Below are positions 16,353-24,330 of a DNA stretch of 59,220 nucleotides, piece by piece (position 1 is the stretch's first letter; each line of letters starts with the position of its first letter). Where the stretch lies: assembly GCA_964607915.1 (NCBI GenBank), contig CAZSMU010000005.1, positions 1-59,220 on the forward strand, given 5' to 3'. The notes beneath the pieces were generated by a model, which worked only from the letters and a program-made list of their open reading frames with translations, made no database searches and was not told the DNA's origin. A program made the position numbers and the translations under genes. Origin of the DNA: JADJPL01 sp964607915 (GTDB lineage: Bacteria > Bacteroidota > Bacteroidia > Chitinophagales > Saprospiraceae).

Positions 16353-17540
16353 ATGATAGTGGACCCACGCCAACGGTACAATGAGCGCTTCGATGCGAAA
16401 ACCTACGCGGCTTTCTTGCAACAGTTCGAGGTAGATTTCCCCGGGCAGCTCGATTTTCGGGTAGCAGAGACCCCTGTATTTGTACCTAAAGGATTGAAAG
16501 AACAGATTATACAAGCCGGGGAGGACATCATCGACGGCTTGCTGGATCCGGCGTACAAAGCGCGTACGGAGCGGGCCATCCCCCCTTCGTGTTTTGTGCC
16601 CGATGAGGACGAGCATCCGTCCTTTTTAATCCTCGACTATGCCGTTTGTCGGGACGAGCAGGGTCGTTTATACCCACAGTTGATTGAATTGCAAGGTTTT
16701 GCTAGCCTGTTTGCGTATCAGGTATATCTATTCGGGCTCTATCGGCGGTTCTTTCAGGTTCCGGACGGCTTCTCTCCCTATTTTTCAGGCTTGGACGAGG
16801 CCTCCTTTCTCAAAAAGTTAGGTGCTCTTCTGATCGGGGACAGCACAGCAGAGCACACGGTCCTTTTGGAAATTTTTCCCGAAAAACAGAAGACCCGCAT
16901 AGACTTCGCCGCGACCCAAAAATACCTGGGTATTGAGCCGGTTTGCCTGACGCAGGTACGCCGTTCCGGCAGGGCCCTGTACTATGAAAAAAACGGGCGT
17001 AAGATAGACATCCACCGTATCTACAATCGATTGATTTTTGACGAGTTGGATACTTTTGGGCTCTCAACGGAGTTCCGTCCGGGCGATGGGGCGGATGTAG
17101 AGTGGGTGGCTCATCCCAATTGGTTTTTCCGGGTCAGCAAGTTTTCCCTGCCGCTTCTTTCGAGTCCATTTGTGCCGGAGAGCCATTTTTTGCATGAGTT
17201 AGAGCGATATCCGGAGGATTTGGAGCAGTATGTGCTCAAGCCCTTGTTTTCTTTTGCTGGCCAGGGGGTTCAGCTGCACGTGCGGCCTGCGGACCTCGAC
17301 GCGTTGCCACACAAGGAGAACTACCTTTTACAGCGGCGGGTGCAGTACGAACCAGTGCTGCAGGCCCCTGGGGGCGGTGTGAAAGTCGAGTTGCGGATGA
17401 TGTACCTTTGGCCCAAAGGGCAAGCGAGGCCTGAGTTGGCGATGAATCTGGCCCGCTTGAGCCGGGGGGAGATGATTGGTGTACGCTACAACAGCCAATT
17501 CGACTGGGTAGGGGGTTCAGCGGCATTTTTCGAGGAATAA
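16353..17540 (+). CDS. ATP-grasp-like protein, last gene of amidoligase operon
   Basis: A 395-residue protein that looks like a divergent ATP-grasp ligase. The C-terminal part carries the clearest motifs: YVLKPLFSFAGQGV (lysine and glycine loop), NYLLQRRVQYEP (hinge), KVELRMMYLW, and MNLARLSRGEMIGVRYN (Mg/ATP-site-like). The N-terminal 200 residues hold LIELQGFASLFAYQ and LEIFPEKQKTRIDFAAT, a domain I cannot name. It starts 15 nt after the amidotransferase and its stop is followed at once by a palindromic element that closes the operon. By analogy it would form a second amide or peptide bond. Assignment to ATP-grasp rests on motifs only. Confidence 0.75.
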   Translation: MIVDPRQRYNERFDAKTYAAFLQQFEVDFPGQLDFRVAETPVFVPKGLKEQIIQAGEDIIDGLLDPAYKARTERAIPPSCFVPDEDEHPSFLILDYAVCRDEQGRLYPQLIELQGFASLFAYQVYLFGLYRRFFQVPDGFSPYFSGLDEASFLKKLGALLIGDSTAEHTVLLEIFPEKQKTRIDFAATQKYLGIEPVCLTQVRRSGRALYYEKNGRKIDIHRIYNRLIFDELDTFGLSTEFRPGDGADVEWVAHPNWFFRVSKFSLPLLSSPFVPESHFLHELERYPEDLEQYVLKPLFSFAGQGVQLHVRPADLDALPHKENYLLQRRVQYEPVLQAPGGGVKVELRMMYLWPKGQARPELAMNLARLSRGEMIGVRYNSQFDWVGGSAAFFEE

Positions 17541-17541
17541 T

Positions 17542-17616
17542 AGACTTTTTGCGGGGAATCAGCGAGGGGGTCAAAAGCCCCTTTTTCTCTCCTCGCCGAT
17601 CCCTCGCAAAAAGTCC
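17542..17616. repeat. Dispersed palindromic element, complete copy between convergent genes
   Basis: The best-paired copy. The left arm (17543-17570) is GACTTTTTGCGGGGAATC followed by AGCGAGGGGG; the right arm (17587-17615) is nearly its reverse complement, with about four differences, several of them G-U compatible. The centre reads TCAAAAGCCCCTTTTTC. It fills the whole interval between the stop codons of the ATP-grasp-like gene (17540) and yifB (17618), so it is well placed to be a bidirectional terminator. Confidence 0.75.
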
Positions 17617-17617
17617 A

Positions 17618-19177
17618 TTATCCAGCCCAGTTTTCCCGGTCCAGGCTTCTGAAGTGGATGGCCTCTGCGAGGTGTTCAATTTTGATATCCGGGCTATCGG
17701 CGAGGTCGGCGATGGTGCGGGCGACTTTTAGAATCCGGTCATAGGCGCGGGCGGAGAGTTGTAGTTTTTCCATAGCTTTTCGCAGCAAGAGGAGTCCGGT
17801 GCTGCCTAGCGGGCAAATTTCCCTGGCCATGCTGCTGGGCATTTGTGCGTTGCAGTAGATATCGGCGTTCAGTTCGCGAAAGCGCCGGGCCTGGATTTCG
17901 CGGGCTTTATATACGCGCACGGCGATATCCTGGCTATTTTCCCGGGAGCGTTCGGTGGTGGCCAGTTCGTCATAGCTGACGGGTGTTACTTCCACATGGA
18001 GGTCAATGCGGTCGAGGAGGGGTCCCGAGATGCGGTTTAGGTACCGCTTGACGACCCCCGGCCCGCAGACGCACTCCTTGTCGGGGTGGTTAAAGTAGCC
18101 ACAGGGGCAGGGGTTCATAGACGCGATGAGCATAAATCCGGCGGGGTAATCAATACTCATTTTAGCGCGTGCGATGGAGACGCGTCGTTCCTCCATGGGC
18201 TGTCGCAGCACTTCGAGCACGCTGCGTTTGAACTCCGGGAGTTCATCGAGGAAGAGGACACCGTTGTGTGCCATAGATATTTCCCCAGGCATGGGGTTGG
18301 AGCCGCCCCCGACCATGGCGACATCTGAGATAGTGTGGTGTGGGGCCCGGAACGGTCGGCTTGCAATCAGGGAAGAGTTGGGCGGCAATGCCCCTGCCAC
18401 AGAGTGTATCTTGGTTGTTTCCAGGGCTTCATGGAGGGTCAGGGGCGGAAGGATGGTCGGGAGCCGGCGGGCGAGCATCGTCTTTCCCGCGCCTGGCGGG
18501 CCGATCAGGATAGCGTTGTGGCTGCCTGCAGCGGCAATTTCCAGGGCGCGCTTGATGTTTTCCTGTCCGCGCACATCGGAGAAGTCCACGTTGTAGGCAT
18601 TGGCATTCTGAAAAAATTCGTCGCGGGTTTCGAGGAAGACCGGTTCCAGGGTACGCTGGCCGTTGAGGAACTCTATTGCTTCAAACAAGTGGGTGATTCC
18701 ATAGACGTGCAGGTTATCTACGATAGCAGCTTCGCGGGCATTTTGTGCGGGCAGGATGAGGCCTTCGTATTTTTCTTTGCGGGCCTGTATGGCCATAGGT
18801 AAAGCCCCTTTGATGGGGTGCAGGGCGCCGTCGAGGGATAATTCGCCCATGAGCATGAACTTCCCCAGGGTATCTTCCCGGATTTGTTTGCTAGCGGCCA
18901 GGATACCGATGGCGATGGGTAGGTCATAGGCCGAACCCTCTTTCCGCAAATCGGCGGGGGCGAGGTTGACGATGGTTTTGGCGCGGGGCATTCGGTATCC
19001 GGTATTGGCGATAGCCGATTCGATGCGCTGAAAGCCTTCTCGAACGGCGCTGTCGGGCAGGCCTACCATATAGTAGTAATTGGTGCCGGCTACCGGTTGT
19101 CCTCCCGAATCCACTTCTACGGTGATGGTGCGCGCATCTACGCCATAGACTGCGCTGCCAAAAGTTTTTACCAACAT
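17618..19177 (-). CDS. YifB/ComM-family Mg-chelatase-like AAA+ ATPase
   Basis: A 519-residue protein. The N terminus (MLVKTFGSAVYGVDA) and following Lon-like ChlI domain (residues about 20-145, with NLAPADLRKEG and LMGELSLDG) are typical. Walker A is GPPGAGKT (226-233), Walker B FLDELPEF. ASMNPCPCG and a C-terminal Mg_chelatase_C helical domain (GSTGLLLLRKAMEKLQLSARAYDRIL) follow. ComM, studied in gamma-proteobacteria, is a hexameric helicase that helps branch migration during natural transformation; in other bacteria the role is inferred. Length is normal. It lies downstream of the ALDH gene on the same strand but with terminator-like hairpins between them, and its end meets the amidoligase operon. 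Confidence 0.93.
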   Translation of the reverse strand: MLVKTFGSAVYGVDARTITVEVDSGGQPVAGTNYYYMVGLPDSAVREGFQRIESAIANTGYRMPRAKTIVNLAPADLRKEGSAYDLPIAIGILAASKQIREDTLGKFMLMGELSLDGALHPIKGALPMAIQARKEKYEGLILPAQNAREAAIVDNLHVYGITHLFEAIEFLNGQRTLEPVFLETRDEFFQNANAYNVDFSDVRGQENIKRALEIAAAGSHNAILIGPPGAGKTMLARRLPTILPPLTLHEALETTKIHSVAGALPPNSSLIASRPFRAPHHTISDVAMVGGGSNPMPGEISMAHNGVLFLDELPEFKRSVLEVLRQPMEERRVSIARAKMSIDYPAGFMLIASMNPCPCGYFNHPDKECVCGPGVVKRYLNRISGPLLDRIDLHVEVTPVSYDELATTERSRENSQDIAVRVYKAREIQARRFRELNADIYCNAQMPSSMAREICPLGSTGLLLLRKAMEKLQLSARAYDRILKVARTIADLADSPDIKIEHLAEAIHFRSLDRENWAG

Positions 19178-19303
19178 GGGCGTTTAAATTTTATGGTTGG
19201 AATGAGTTTAGGCCCAAGTTGGGGAAAAAAAAGAATCCGCAGCATTTTTTTTATGAAAAAGCACTGCGGACCCCATGTGCAAAATGCGTTTTGACGATTT
19301 TGC

Positions 19304-19326
19304 AAAAAATTGATTATCAGTTTTTT
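19304..19326 (-). terminator. AT-rich hairpin after the ALDH gene
   Basis: AAAAAATTGA, loop TTA, TCAGTTTTTT: a 10-bp stem with one mismatch ending 7 nt beyond the ALDH stop codon (19333, minus strand). The core resembles the perfect hairpin at 3842. A second weaker pairing, TCCGCAG with CTGCGGA (19236-19270), lies further on towards yifB. Confidence 0.55.
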
Positions 19327-19332
19327 ATATTT

Positions 19333-20859
19333 TTAAAATTCAAATTTTATGCCTTGTGCGAGTGGAACGATTGTGCTGTAATTGATAGTATTTGTTTGTC
19401 GGCGCATGTAGGCTTTCCAGGAATCTGATCCCGATTCGCGGCCCCCGCCGGTTTGTTTTTCCCCCCCGAAGGCCCCTCCGATTTCGGCGCCGCTGGTGCC
19501 GATATTGACGTTGGCGATGCCGCAATCCGAGCCGGCTGCGGAGAGGAAGTATTCGGACTCCCGGAGGTTATTGGTCATGATGGCGCTCGACAATCCTTGA
19601 GGCACGCCGTTCTGTATGGCGATAGCCTCTTCGATATCCCGGTAAGGCATGAGGTAGAGGATGGGGGCGAAGGTTTCGTGTTGTACCATTTCAATATGGG
19701 GGGATACGACGGCTATACAGGGTTTCACGTAACAGCCGCTGGCATACTCCGGGCCTTCGAGGCGACCGCCCTCTACGATGAACCGGCCGCCCTGTGCCTT
19801 TATTTTTTCAATCGCGCTGAGGTATTGGTCCACGGCACCGGCATCAATGAGCGGTCCGACGTGCATGGCGGGATCCAGGGGGTTTCCGATGCGGATTTGT
19901 CCATAGGCGCGTGCCATTTTTTGCTGTACTTCTTCAAAGATGCTTTCATGGACGATGAGCCGCCGCGTGGACGTGCAGCGCTGGCCGGCGGTACCTACGG
20001 CGCCGAAGAGTGCACCGGTGAGCACGATATTGAGGTCGGCGCTGGGCGTTACGATGATGGCGTTGTTGCCTCCCAGTTCGAGGATGCTTCGGCCGAGGCG
20101 GCCGGCGACGGTAGCGCCGACGATTTGCCCCATTCGGATGCTACCGGTAGCGGATACCAGGGGTACCCGTTCATCTTTGGTCATGTATTCGCCCACGGTA
20201 TAATCCCCGTTGACGATATTAGAGACCCCTTCGGGAACCTGGTTATCGCGGAGTACTTTTTGCAGGATATTTTGGCAGGCGACTGCGCAGAGCGGCACCT
20301 TTTCCGATGGTTTCCAGATACAGACATCGCCGCAGATCATGGCTATGACGGAGTTCCAGGACCACACGGCGACGGGGAAGTTGAAGGCGGAGATAATGCC
20401 GACGACTCCCAGGGGATGCCATTGTTCGTACATGCGGTGTCCCGGGCGCTCCGAGTGCATGGTAAGCCCATAGAGTTGGCGGGAGAGGCCTACGGCAAAA
20501 TCGCAGATATCAATCATTTCCTGGACTTCGCCCCAGCCTTCTTGAAGGCTTTTGCCCATTTCGTAGGATACCAGGCGTCCCAGGGGATCTTTGTACCGGC
20601 GAAGTTCCTCTCCATATTGGCGGACGATTTCACCGCGGCGCGGGGCGGGGACGAGTCGCCAGGATTTGAAGGCCTCCTGTGCTTTCGCTACGACGAGTTC
20701 GTATTCATCCCGGGTGGTGACGCTGACGCTCCCGATGAAGGCGCCATCCACTGGGGAATAAGAGTCTATATAGTGTCCGGAGTTGGAGGATTCCAGTCCG
20801 GTGCTGGTACCATCATTTTTAGCCTGGAGGCCGAGTTCTTTCAGAAATTCGAGATCCAT
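19333..20859 (-). CDS. ALDH7-type aldehyde dehydrogenase (alpha-aminoadipic semialdehyde dehydrogenase-like)
   Basis: A 508-residue NAD-dependent aldehyde dehydrogenase of the antiquitin/ALDH7 group. Catalytic residues are visible: Asn160 in SAFNFP, Glu261 in LELGGNN, and Cys295 in GQRCTSTRR. The N terminus (LGLQAKNDGTSTG) and the C terminus (GEKQTGGGRESGSDSWKAYMRRQTNTINYS) are characteristic of ALDH7. The family oxidises alpha-aminoadipic semialdehyde (in equilibrium with piperideine-6-carboxylate) in lysine breakdown, and also other aldehydes. No lysine aminotransferase gene lies nearby, so the pathway is inferred from family only. It is monocistronic as far as can be seen: 71 nt from YqeY upstream, with a hairpin after the stop. 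Confidence 0.9.
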   Translation of the reverse strand: MDLEFLKELGLQAKNDGTSTGLESSNSGHYIDSYSPVDGAFIGSVSVTTRDEYELVVAKAQEAFKSWRLVPAPRRGEIVRQYGEELRRYKDPLGRLVSYEMGKSLQEGWGEVQEMIDICDFAVGLSRQLYGLTMHSERPGHRMYEQWHPLGVVGIISAFNFPVAVWSWNSVIAMICGDVCIWKPSEKVPLCAVACQNILQKVLRDNQVPEGVSNIVNGDYTVGEYMTKDERVPLVSATGSIRMGQIVGATVAGRLGRSILELGGNNAIIVTPSADLNIVLTGALFGAVGTAGQRCTSTRRLIVHESIFEEVQQKMARAYGQIRIGNPLDPAMHVGPLIDAGAVDQYLSAIEKIKAQGGRFIVEGGRLEGPEYASGCYVKPCIAVVSPHIEMVQHETFAPILYLMPYRDIEEAIAIQNGVPQGLSSAIMTNNLRESEYFLSAAGSDCGIANVNIGTSGAEIGGAFGGEKQTGGGRESGSDSWKAYMRRQTNTINYSTIVPLAQGIKFEF

Positions 20860-20930
20860 GATAAGGAAGGATTCAAAAGGTTAGGACGATATTTGGATTG
20901 CGCCGGTGCGACCGGTCATTTGCGAGGGGC

Positions 20931-21377
20931 TCAGCCCAAGAGTTTTTTGGCCATTTCGGAGATAGCTTTGCCATCGGCTTTGCCGGCGAGGCGTTTGGAG
21001 GCCTGGCCCATCACTTTGCCGAGGTCTTTGGGTCCGGCGGCACCGGTTTCGGCGATGATTGCGCGCAGGGCTTCTTCCAGTTCTTCGGCGCTGAGGGGTT
21101 GGGGCAGGTATTTTTCTATTACGGCGATTTCCTCGCGTTCGGTATGGGCGAGGTCCTCGCGTTTTTCGCGCTCGTAAATTTCCATAGATTCGCGGCGCTG
21201 CTTGACCAGTTTTTGCAGGATTTGAATTTCGCGTTCGGGGGTTATTTCCTGGCCGCTGCCATCCGTTTTTGCGAGCAGGATAGCGGCTTTGATGGCGCGG
21301 ATACCGCGTTTGGCAGCCTCATCCTTTTCCCGCATAGCGGTTTTGAGGTCTTCCATGATTTTTTCTTCCAGTGTCAT
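20931..21377 (-). CDS. yqeY: GatB/YqeY domain protein
   Basis: A 148-residue YqeY-type protein: an N-terminal helical part (MTLEEKIMEDLKTAMREK, KRGIRAIKAAILL) and a C-terminal tail domain like that of GatB (EELEEALRAIIAETG, KDLGKVMGQASKRLAGKADG). The tail domain binds tRNA in the amidotransferase GatB; the stand-alone protein's role is not established. I chose the ATG at 21377 because this is where the family begins; a 27-residue upstream extension to 21458 is poorly coding. It lies between the PepSY gene's terminator and the ALDH gene on the same strand. Confidence 0.9.
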   Translation of the reverse strand: MTLEEKIMEDLKTAMREKDEAAKRGIRAIKAAILLAKTDGSGQEITPEREIQILQKLVKQRRESMEIYEREKREDLAHTEREEIAVIEKYLPQPLSAEELEEALRAIIAETGAAGPKDLGKVMGQASKRLAGKADGKAISEMAKKLLG

Positions 21378-21470
21378 TTTGCTTGATTTTGGTTTCGTAT
21401 ACAGCCCGTTCTTTACCGGGAGATTTGCTTTGCCGGCTTCCGGGGAAATCTGCCACAAAGGTAGGAGGTA

Positions 21471-21506
21471 AAAAATTGCCGCGTTGGAAAAAACGCGGCA
21501 ATTTTT
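21471..21506 (-). terminator. Intrinsic terminator of the PepSY gene
   Basis: A perfect 15-bp stem, AAAAATTGCCGCGTT (21471-21485) with its complement at 21492-21506, and a 6-nt loop. It has a GC-rich core and T-runs on both strands. It begins 11 nt after the PepSY stop (21517, minus strand), the classic position for a Rho-independent terminator. Confidence 0.88.
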
Positions 21507-21516
21507 GTAGGGGAGC

Positions 21517-22029
21517 TTATACGAACAACAGGATCAGTACGAGCAATATGCCTGCGACCGTGAAGTACATTCCTTTTTTGAAGATATCGCTGGAGGGGAT
21601 AAACATCCAGAAGGCAGACAAGACGAAGAACAGCAAGGCTAGGCCAAAGAAAATATTTAGGAAAAAGAGGGGGCTTTTCGTCGTTGCTTTATGGATTTGG
21701 CTCATTTTTTCGAGTAGCAGGGGAAGTTCCTTAACCTGGTATTTGGCTACGCCCGTGGTCAGGTCGAAGGTACCCTGTTTGAAATAGACGGTATTGCCCT
21801 CTGTTTTTTCGATTTTGAATTCTTTGATTTTCAGTTCTTTGCCCAGGTCGTCGAGTTTGATTCCGACCGGGACACTTCGTTCGACTATTTTTTCTTTTTT
21901 CAAAAAATCCGTTTGGCGGAAAATCATGATGATGCCACTGACGGCGTACATGGCCATGACGCCGGCCAGGAAGAAGCCCAGGTAGCGGTGGTAAACCCGC
22001 AGGGTATTCCCTACATTTCGGTTGTTCAT
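21517..22029 (-). CDS. PepSY-associated transmembrane protein
   Basis: A 170-residue membrane protein. The first segment (LRVYHRYLGFFLAGVMAMYA, from about residue 10) is the PepSY_TM-type helix that starts with an RxxHRxLG pattern. A soluble PepSY-like domain of about 75 residues follows (LGKELKIKEFKIEKTEGN, LTTGVAKYQV). MSQIHKATTKSPLFFLNIF leads into a second membrane helix, with a third at the C terminus. Related proteins often sit with iron or siderophore uptake genes, and some are iron reductases; this one lacks the second half of those larger proteins. Its start region is identical over 18 nt to that of feoB at 59102, which may indicate shared regulation. It has its own terminator. Confidence 0.8.
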   Translation of the reverse strand: MNNRNVGNTLRVYHRYLGFFLAGVMAMYAVSGIIMIFRQTDFLKKEKIVERSVPVGIKLDDLGKELKIKEFKIEKTEGNTVYFKQGTFDLTTGVAKYQVKELPLLLEKMSQIHKATTKSPLFFLNIFFGLALLFFVLSAFWMFIPSSDIFKKGMYFTVAGILLVLILLFV

Positions 22030-22042
22030 AAGTACTTGTTTA
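22025..22042 (-). promoter_or_regulatory. 18-nt start-site motif shared with the FeoB gene
   Basis: On the minus strand this reads TAAACAAGTACTTATGAA, including the ATG of the PepSY gene. The same 18 nt occur at the start of the FeoB GTPase gene (59098-59115). It contains the 8-bp palindrome AAGTACTT directly before the start codon. It could be an operator or a translational control site. Confidence 0.4.
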
Positions 22043-22101
22043 GGTTGGTTATAAAAAAGGTTGGTGGTGAGCCGTTATTTTAGGTATATGAATGGTTGAC
22101 A

Positions 22102-22160
22102 GGAGTCGGCGAAGAGGGGGAAAAGGGTCCTTTTCTTTCCACACGAAGGCTTTTTGGGGG
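22102..22160. repeat. Dispersed palindromic element, degenerate copy
   Basis: It begins GGAGTCGGCGAAGAGGGGG, continues with AAAAGGGTCCTTTTCTTTCC, and ends ACGAAGGCTTTTTGGGGG. The left part matches the copy at 46227, the right end that at 7728. A detached right end, GCAACAAGTCT, follows at 22227-22237, 11 nt before the pdxH stop. Confidence 0.5.
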
Positions 22161-22248
22161 AGTATAGTCAGCTATATGAGCATAAAAAGGCATGGTATGT
22201 AGGAAAAGGGCCTCGAGATTTCTAGTGCAACAAGTCTATTACATTCCA

Positions 22249-22887
22249 TCAGGGGGATAATCGGTTGACATTCCAGGCTCCTTCTTTCTGGAGCAGGTAT
22301 AGGAATCGGTCGTGCAATCTATTTTCCCGTCCTTGCCAGAACTCGATATGATGGGGTACGACGCGGAAGCCTCCCCAAAAAGAAGGGTGTGGGATTTCTT
22401 TTTCGTGGAATTGCTGCTTGAGTTCTTCGAATTTAGCGATGAGTAGGCTGCGGGAGGTGATGACCGAGCTTTGGTTAGAGCACCAGGCTCCTATTTGGCT
22501 TCCGCGCGGTCGGCTGAGGAAGTACTTCATGGATTCCAGGGTACTCACTTTTTCAGCCTTTCCCAGGATGATGACCTGGCGTTCCAATCCATACCAGGGG
22601 AACAGGAGGGACACGTTGGGGTTTTGCTCAATTTCCCGACCTTTGCGGCTTTCATAATTCGTGAAGAATACGAACCCTTCGCGGTCGAAGTACTTGAGCA
22701 GTACTGTGCGTTGGGAAGGTTGGCCTTCCCTGGAAACGGTGCTGAGGCACATGGCATTGGGTTCTTCCATATTGCCTTCGATGGCCTGTGCGAACCAGGT
22801 AGAGAATTGTTCGAACGGGTCGTCTGGCAATTCATCTTCGGAGAGTCCGATTCGGACGTACTCTTTTCGCATTGCAGAAAGGTCCAT
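22249..22887 (-). CDS. pdxH: Pyridoxamine 5'-phosphate oxidase
   Basis: A 212-residue FMN-dependent oxidase that converts pyridoxine- or pyridoxamine-5'-phosphate to pyridoxal-5'-phosphate. The start (MDLSAMRKEY), RTVLLKYFDREGFVFFTNYESRKG (FMN phosphate contacts), SLLFPWYGLERQVIILGKAEKV, LSRPRGSQIGAWCSNQS, and the ending GRENRLHDRF with NVNRLSP are all canonical. Length matches the family. It lies 98 nt downstream of kynureninase on the same strand; since kynureninase needs PLP, a functional link is possible but may be chance. Confidence 0.96.
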   Translation of the reverse strand: MDLSAMRKEYVRIGLSEDELPDDPFEQFSTWFAQAIEGNMEEPNAMCLSTVSREGQPSQRTVLLKYFDREGFVFFTNYESRKGREIEQNPNVSLLFPWYGLERQVIILGKAEKVSTLESMKYFLSRPRGSQIGAWCSNQSSVITSRSLLIAKFEELKQQFHEKEIPHPSFWGGFRVVPHHIEFWQGRENRLHDRFLYLLQKEGAWNVNRLSP

Positions 22888-22985
22888 AGTAGTAGTCTTT
22901 GTGATAGGAGGCTGCCCTTTTGAAGGGTGCTAAAGTGGGAGTAAAGCTATGGCATAGAGATGAAAGGTGTATATTTTGCCACGCC

Positions 22986-24311
22986 TTAAGTAGCGGGAAG
23001 GGTAAAATTTTTGATGATGAGGGATAGTTTCAAGACATCGGAGAAGCTGTTGTACAATGGTGCGGGAGCCAGGCGTATTACGCCGGCCTTGCTTCCTGCT
23101 GCATTCTGGGTAGGCAAGTTATGTTCGCGCCAATCGCAGACGACACCTTGGCGGGCGAGGTGTTCAAAGAGTTGCTTTCCTTCCGGTCCGGTAAGTAGGG
23201 AGAGTTGGGCTCCGCGTTGTGCGGGGTTGCGCGGAGTGATGAGTTGCAGCGGGGAGCCATTTCCCTTCAGGTCGTCTATCAGGAATTCGAGGTATCCGGT
23301 GAGCAGGATACTTTTTTGCCGTATAGGCTCCATTCCTGCCTGTAAGAAGAGTTCATGGCTGGCGCGCATAGGGGCGAAAGCGAGTATAGGGGCGTTGCTG
23401 AGCTGCCATCCTTCTGCGCCCGGGTTGGGCACGAAGCCCTTTTCCATTTTGAATCGCCGTTTTTCGTCGTAGCCCCACCAGCCAGCCAAGCGGGGTAGGT
23501 CGGCATTGAAGGCGTGCCGTTCATGGATGAATGCCCCGCTGAGTGCGCCGGGGCCGGAATTCATATATTTGTAGGTACACCAAACGGCGAAGTCAACTCC
23601 CCAATCGTGCAGATGCAGGGGGACATTCCCTGCTGCGTGGGCGAGGTCGAATCCTGCGATGGCACCAGCGCGGTGGGCTGCCTGTGTGATGGCCGCCATA
23701 TCGTAGAGTTGGCCGGTGTAGTAGTTTAGGCCGCCGAACAATACCAGGGCCAGGGAGTCGGCGTGTTGTGCGATAGCTGCCAGGATATCCTCATCGCGCA
23801 GGCACTCTTCTCCGGCGCGGGGTGCGATTTCGATCAGGGCTTCTTCGGGGTTGAATCCGTGCCAACGGAGCTGGCTTTCCACGGCATACTGGTCGGAAGG
23901 GAATGCTCCCGCTTCCATCATAATTTTGAAGCGGGCTCCCTGGGGGCGATAAAAGCTGACCATCATGAGGTGGAGGTTGACGGTAAGCGTATTCATCACG
24001 ATGACTTCGCTTTCCAGTGCTCCCACGACATGGGCGGAGGCAGGTGCCAGGGCGCGGTGGAACCGAAGCCAGGGCAGATCCCCTTTGAAATGCCCTTCTA
24101 CCCCCAGCATTGCCCAGCGGGCCAGCTCTTCCTGTATGTAAGAGGTGACCCGCCGGGGCTGAAGACCTAAGGAGTTGCCGCAGAAATAGAGGCAGTCCCG
24201 GTCTTCGTGCCGGGGGAATAGAAACGCTTCGCGGAATTCGCGGAGGGGATCCTTTCGGTCCATATCCTCTGCAAAAGCCAAAGAAGGTTCGTATAGCATG
24301 TCGTCGCCCAT
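22986..24311 (-). CDS. kynU: Kynureninase
   Basis: A 441-residue PLP enzyme that cleaves L-kynurenine to anthranilate (or 3-hydroxykynurenine to 3-hydroxyanthranilate) plus alanine in tryptophan breakdown. Motifs: LYFCGNSLGLQPR, MNTLTVNLHLMMVSFYRP, FDLAHAAGNVPL with the PLP-pyridine Asp (222), and FAVWCTYKYMNSGPG with the Schiff-base Lys248. The ATG at 24311 is chosen because it gives the normal N terminus and avoids the overlap with the M28 gene that the longest frame (24413) would cause. It starts 19 nt after that gene, probably in one transcript with it. No other kyn genes are in the window. Confidence 0.94.
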   Translation of the reverse strand: MGDDMLYEPSLAFAEDMDRKDPLREFREAFLFPRHEDRDCLYFCGNSLGLQPRRVTSYIQEELARWAMLGVEGHFKGDLPWLRFHRALAPASAHVVGALESEVIVMNTLTVNLHLMMVSFYRPQGARFKIMMEAGAFPSDQYAVESQLRWHGFNPEEALIEIAPRAGEECLRDEDILAAIAQHADSLALVLFGGLNYYTGQLYDMAAITQAAHRAGAIAGFDLAHAAGNVPLHLHDWGVDFAVWCTYKYMNSGPGALSGAFIHERHAFNADLPRLAGWWGYDEKRRFKMEKGFVPNPGAEGWQLSNAPILAFAPMRASHELFLQAGMEPIRQKSILLTGYLEFLIDDLKGNGSPLQLITPRNPAQRGAQLSLLTGPEGKQLFEHLARQGVVCDWREHNLPTQNAAGSKAGVIRLAPAPLYNSFSDVLKLSLIIKNFTLPAT

Positions 24312-24330
24312 GGCGTTGTGTATCTCTCTT

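Noticed and set aside
19453..21177. 574-codon open frame on the plus strand over the ALDH gene
   Set aside because: It is antisense to a clear ALDH7 gene with all catalytic motifs, and its product is low-complexity and resembles no family; it is a by-product of GC-rich codon use.
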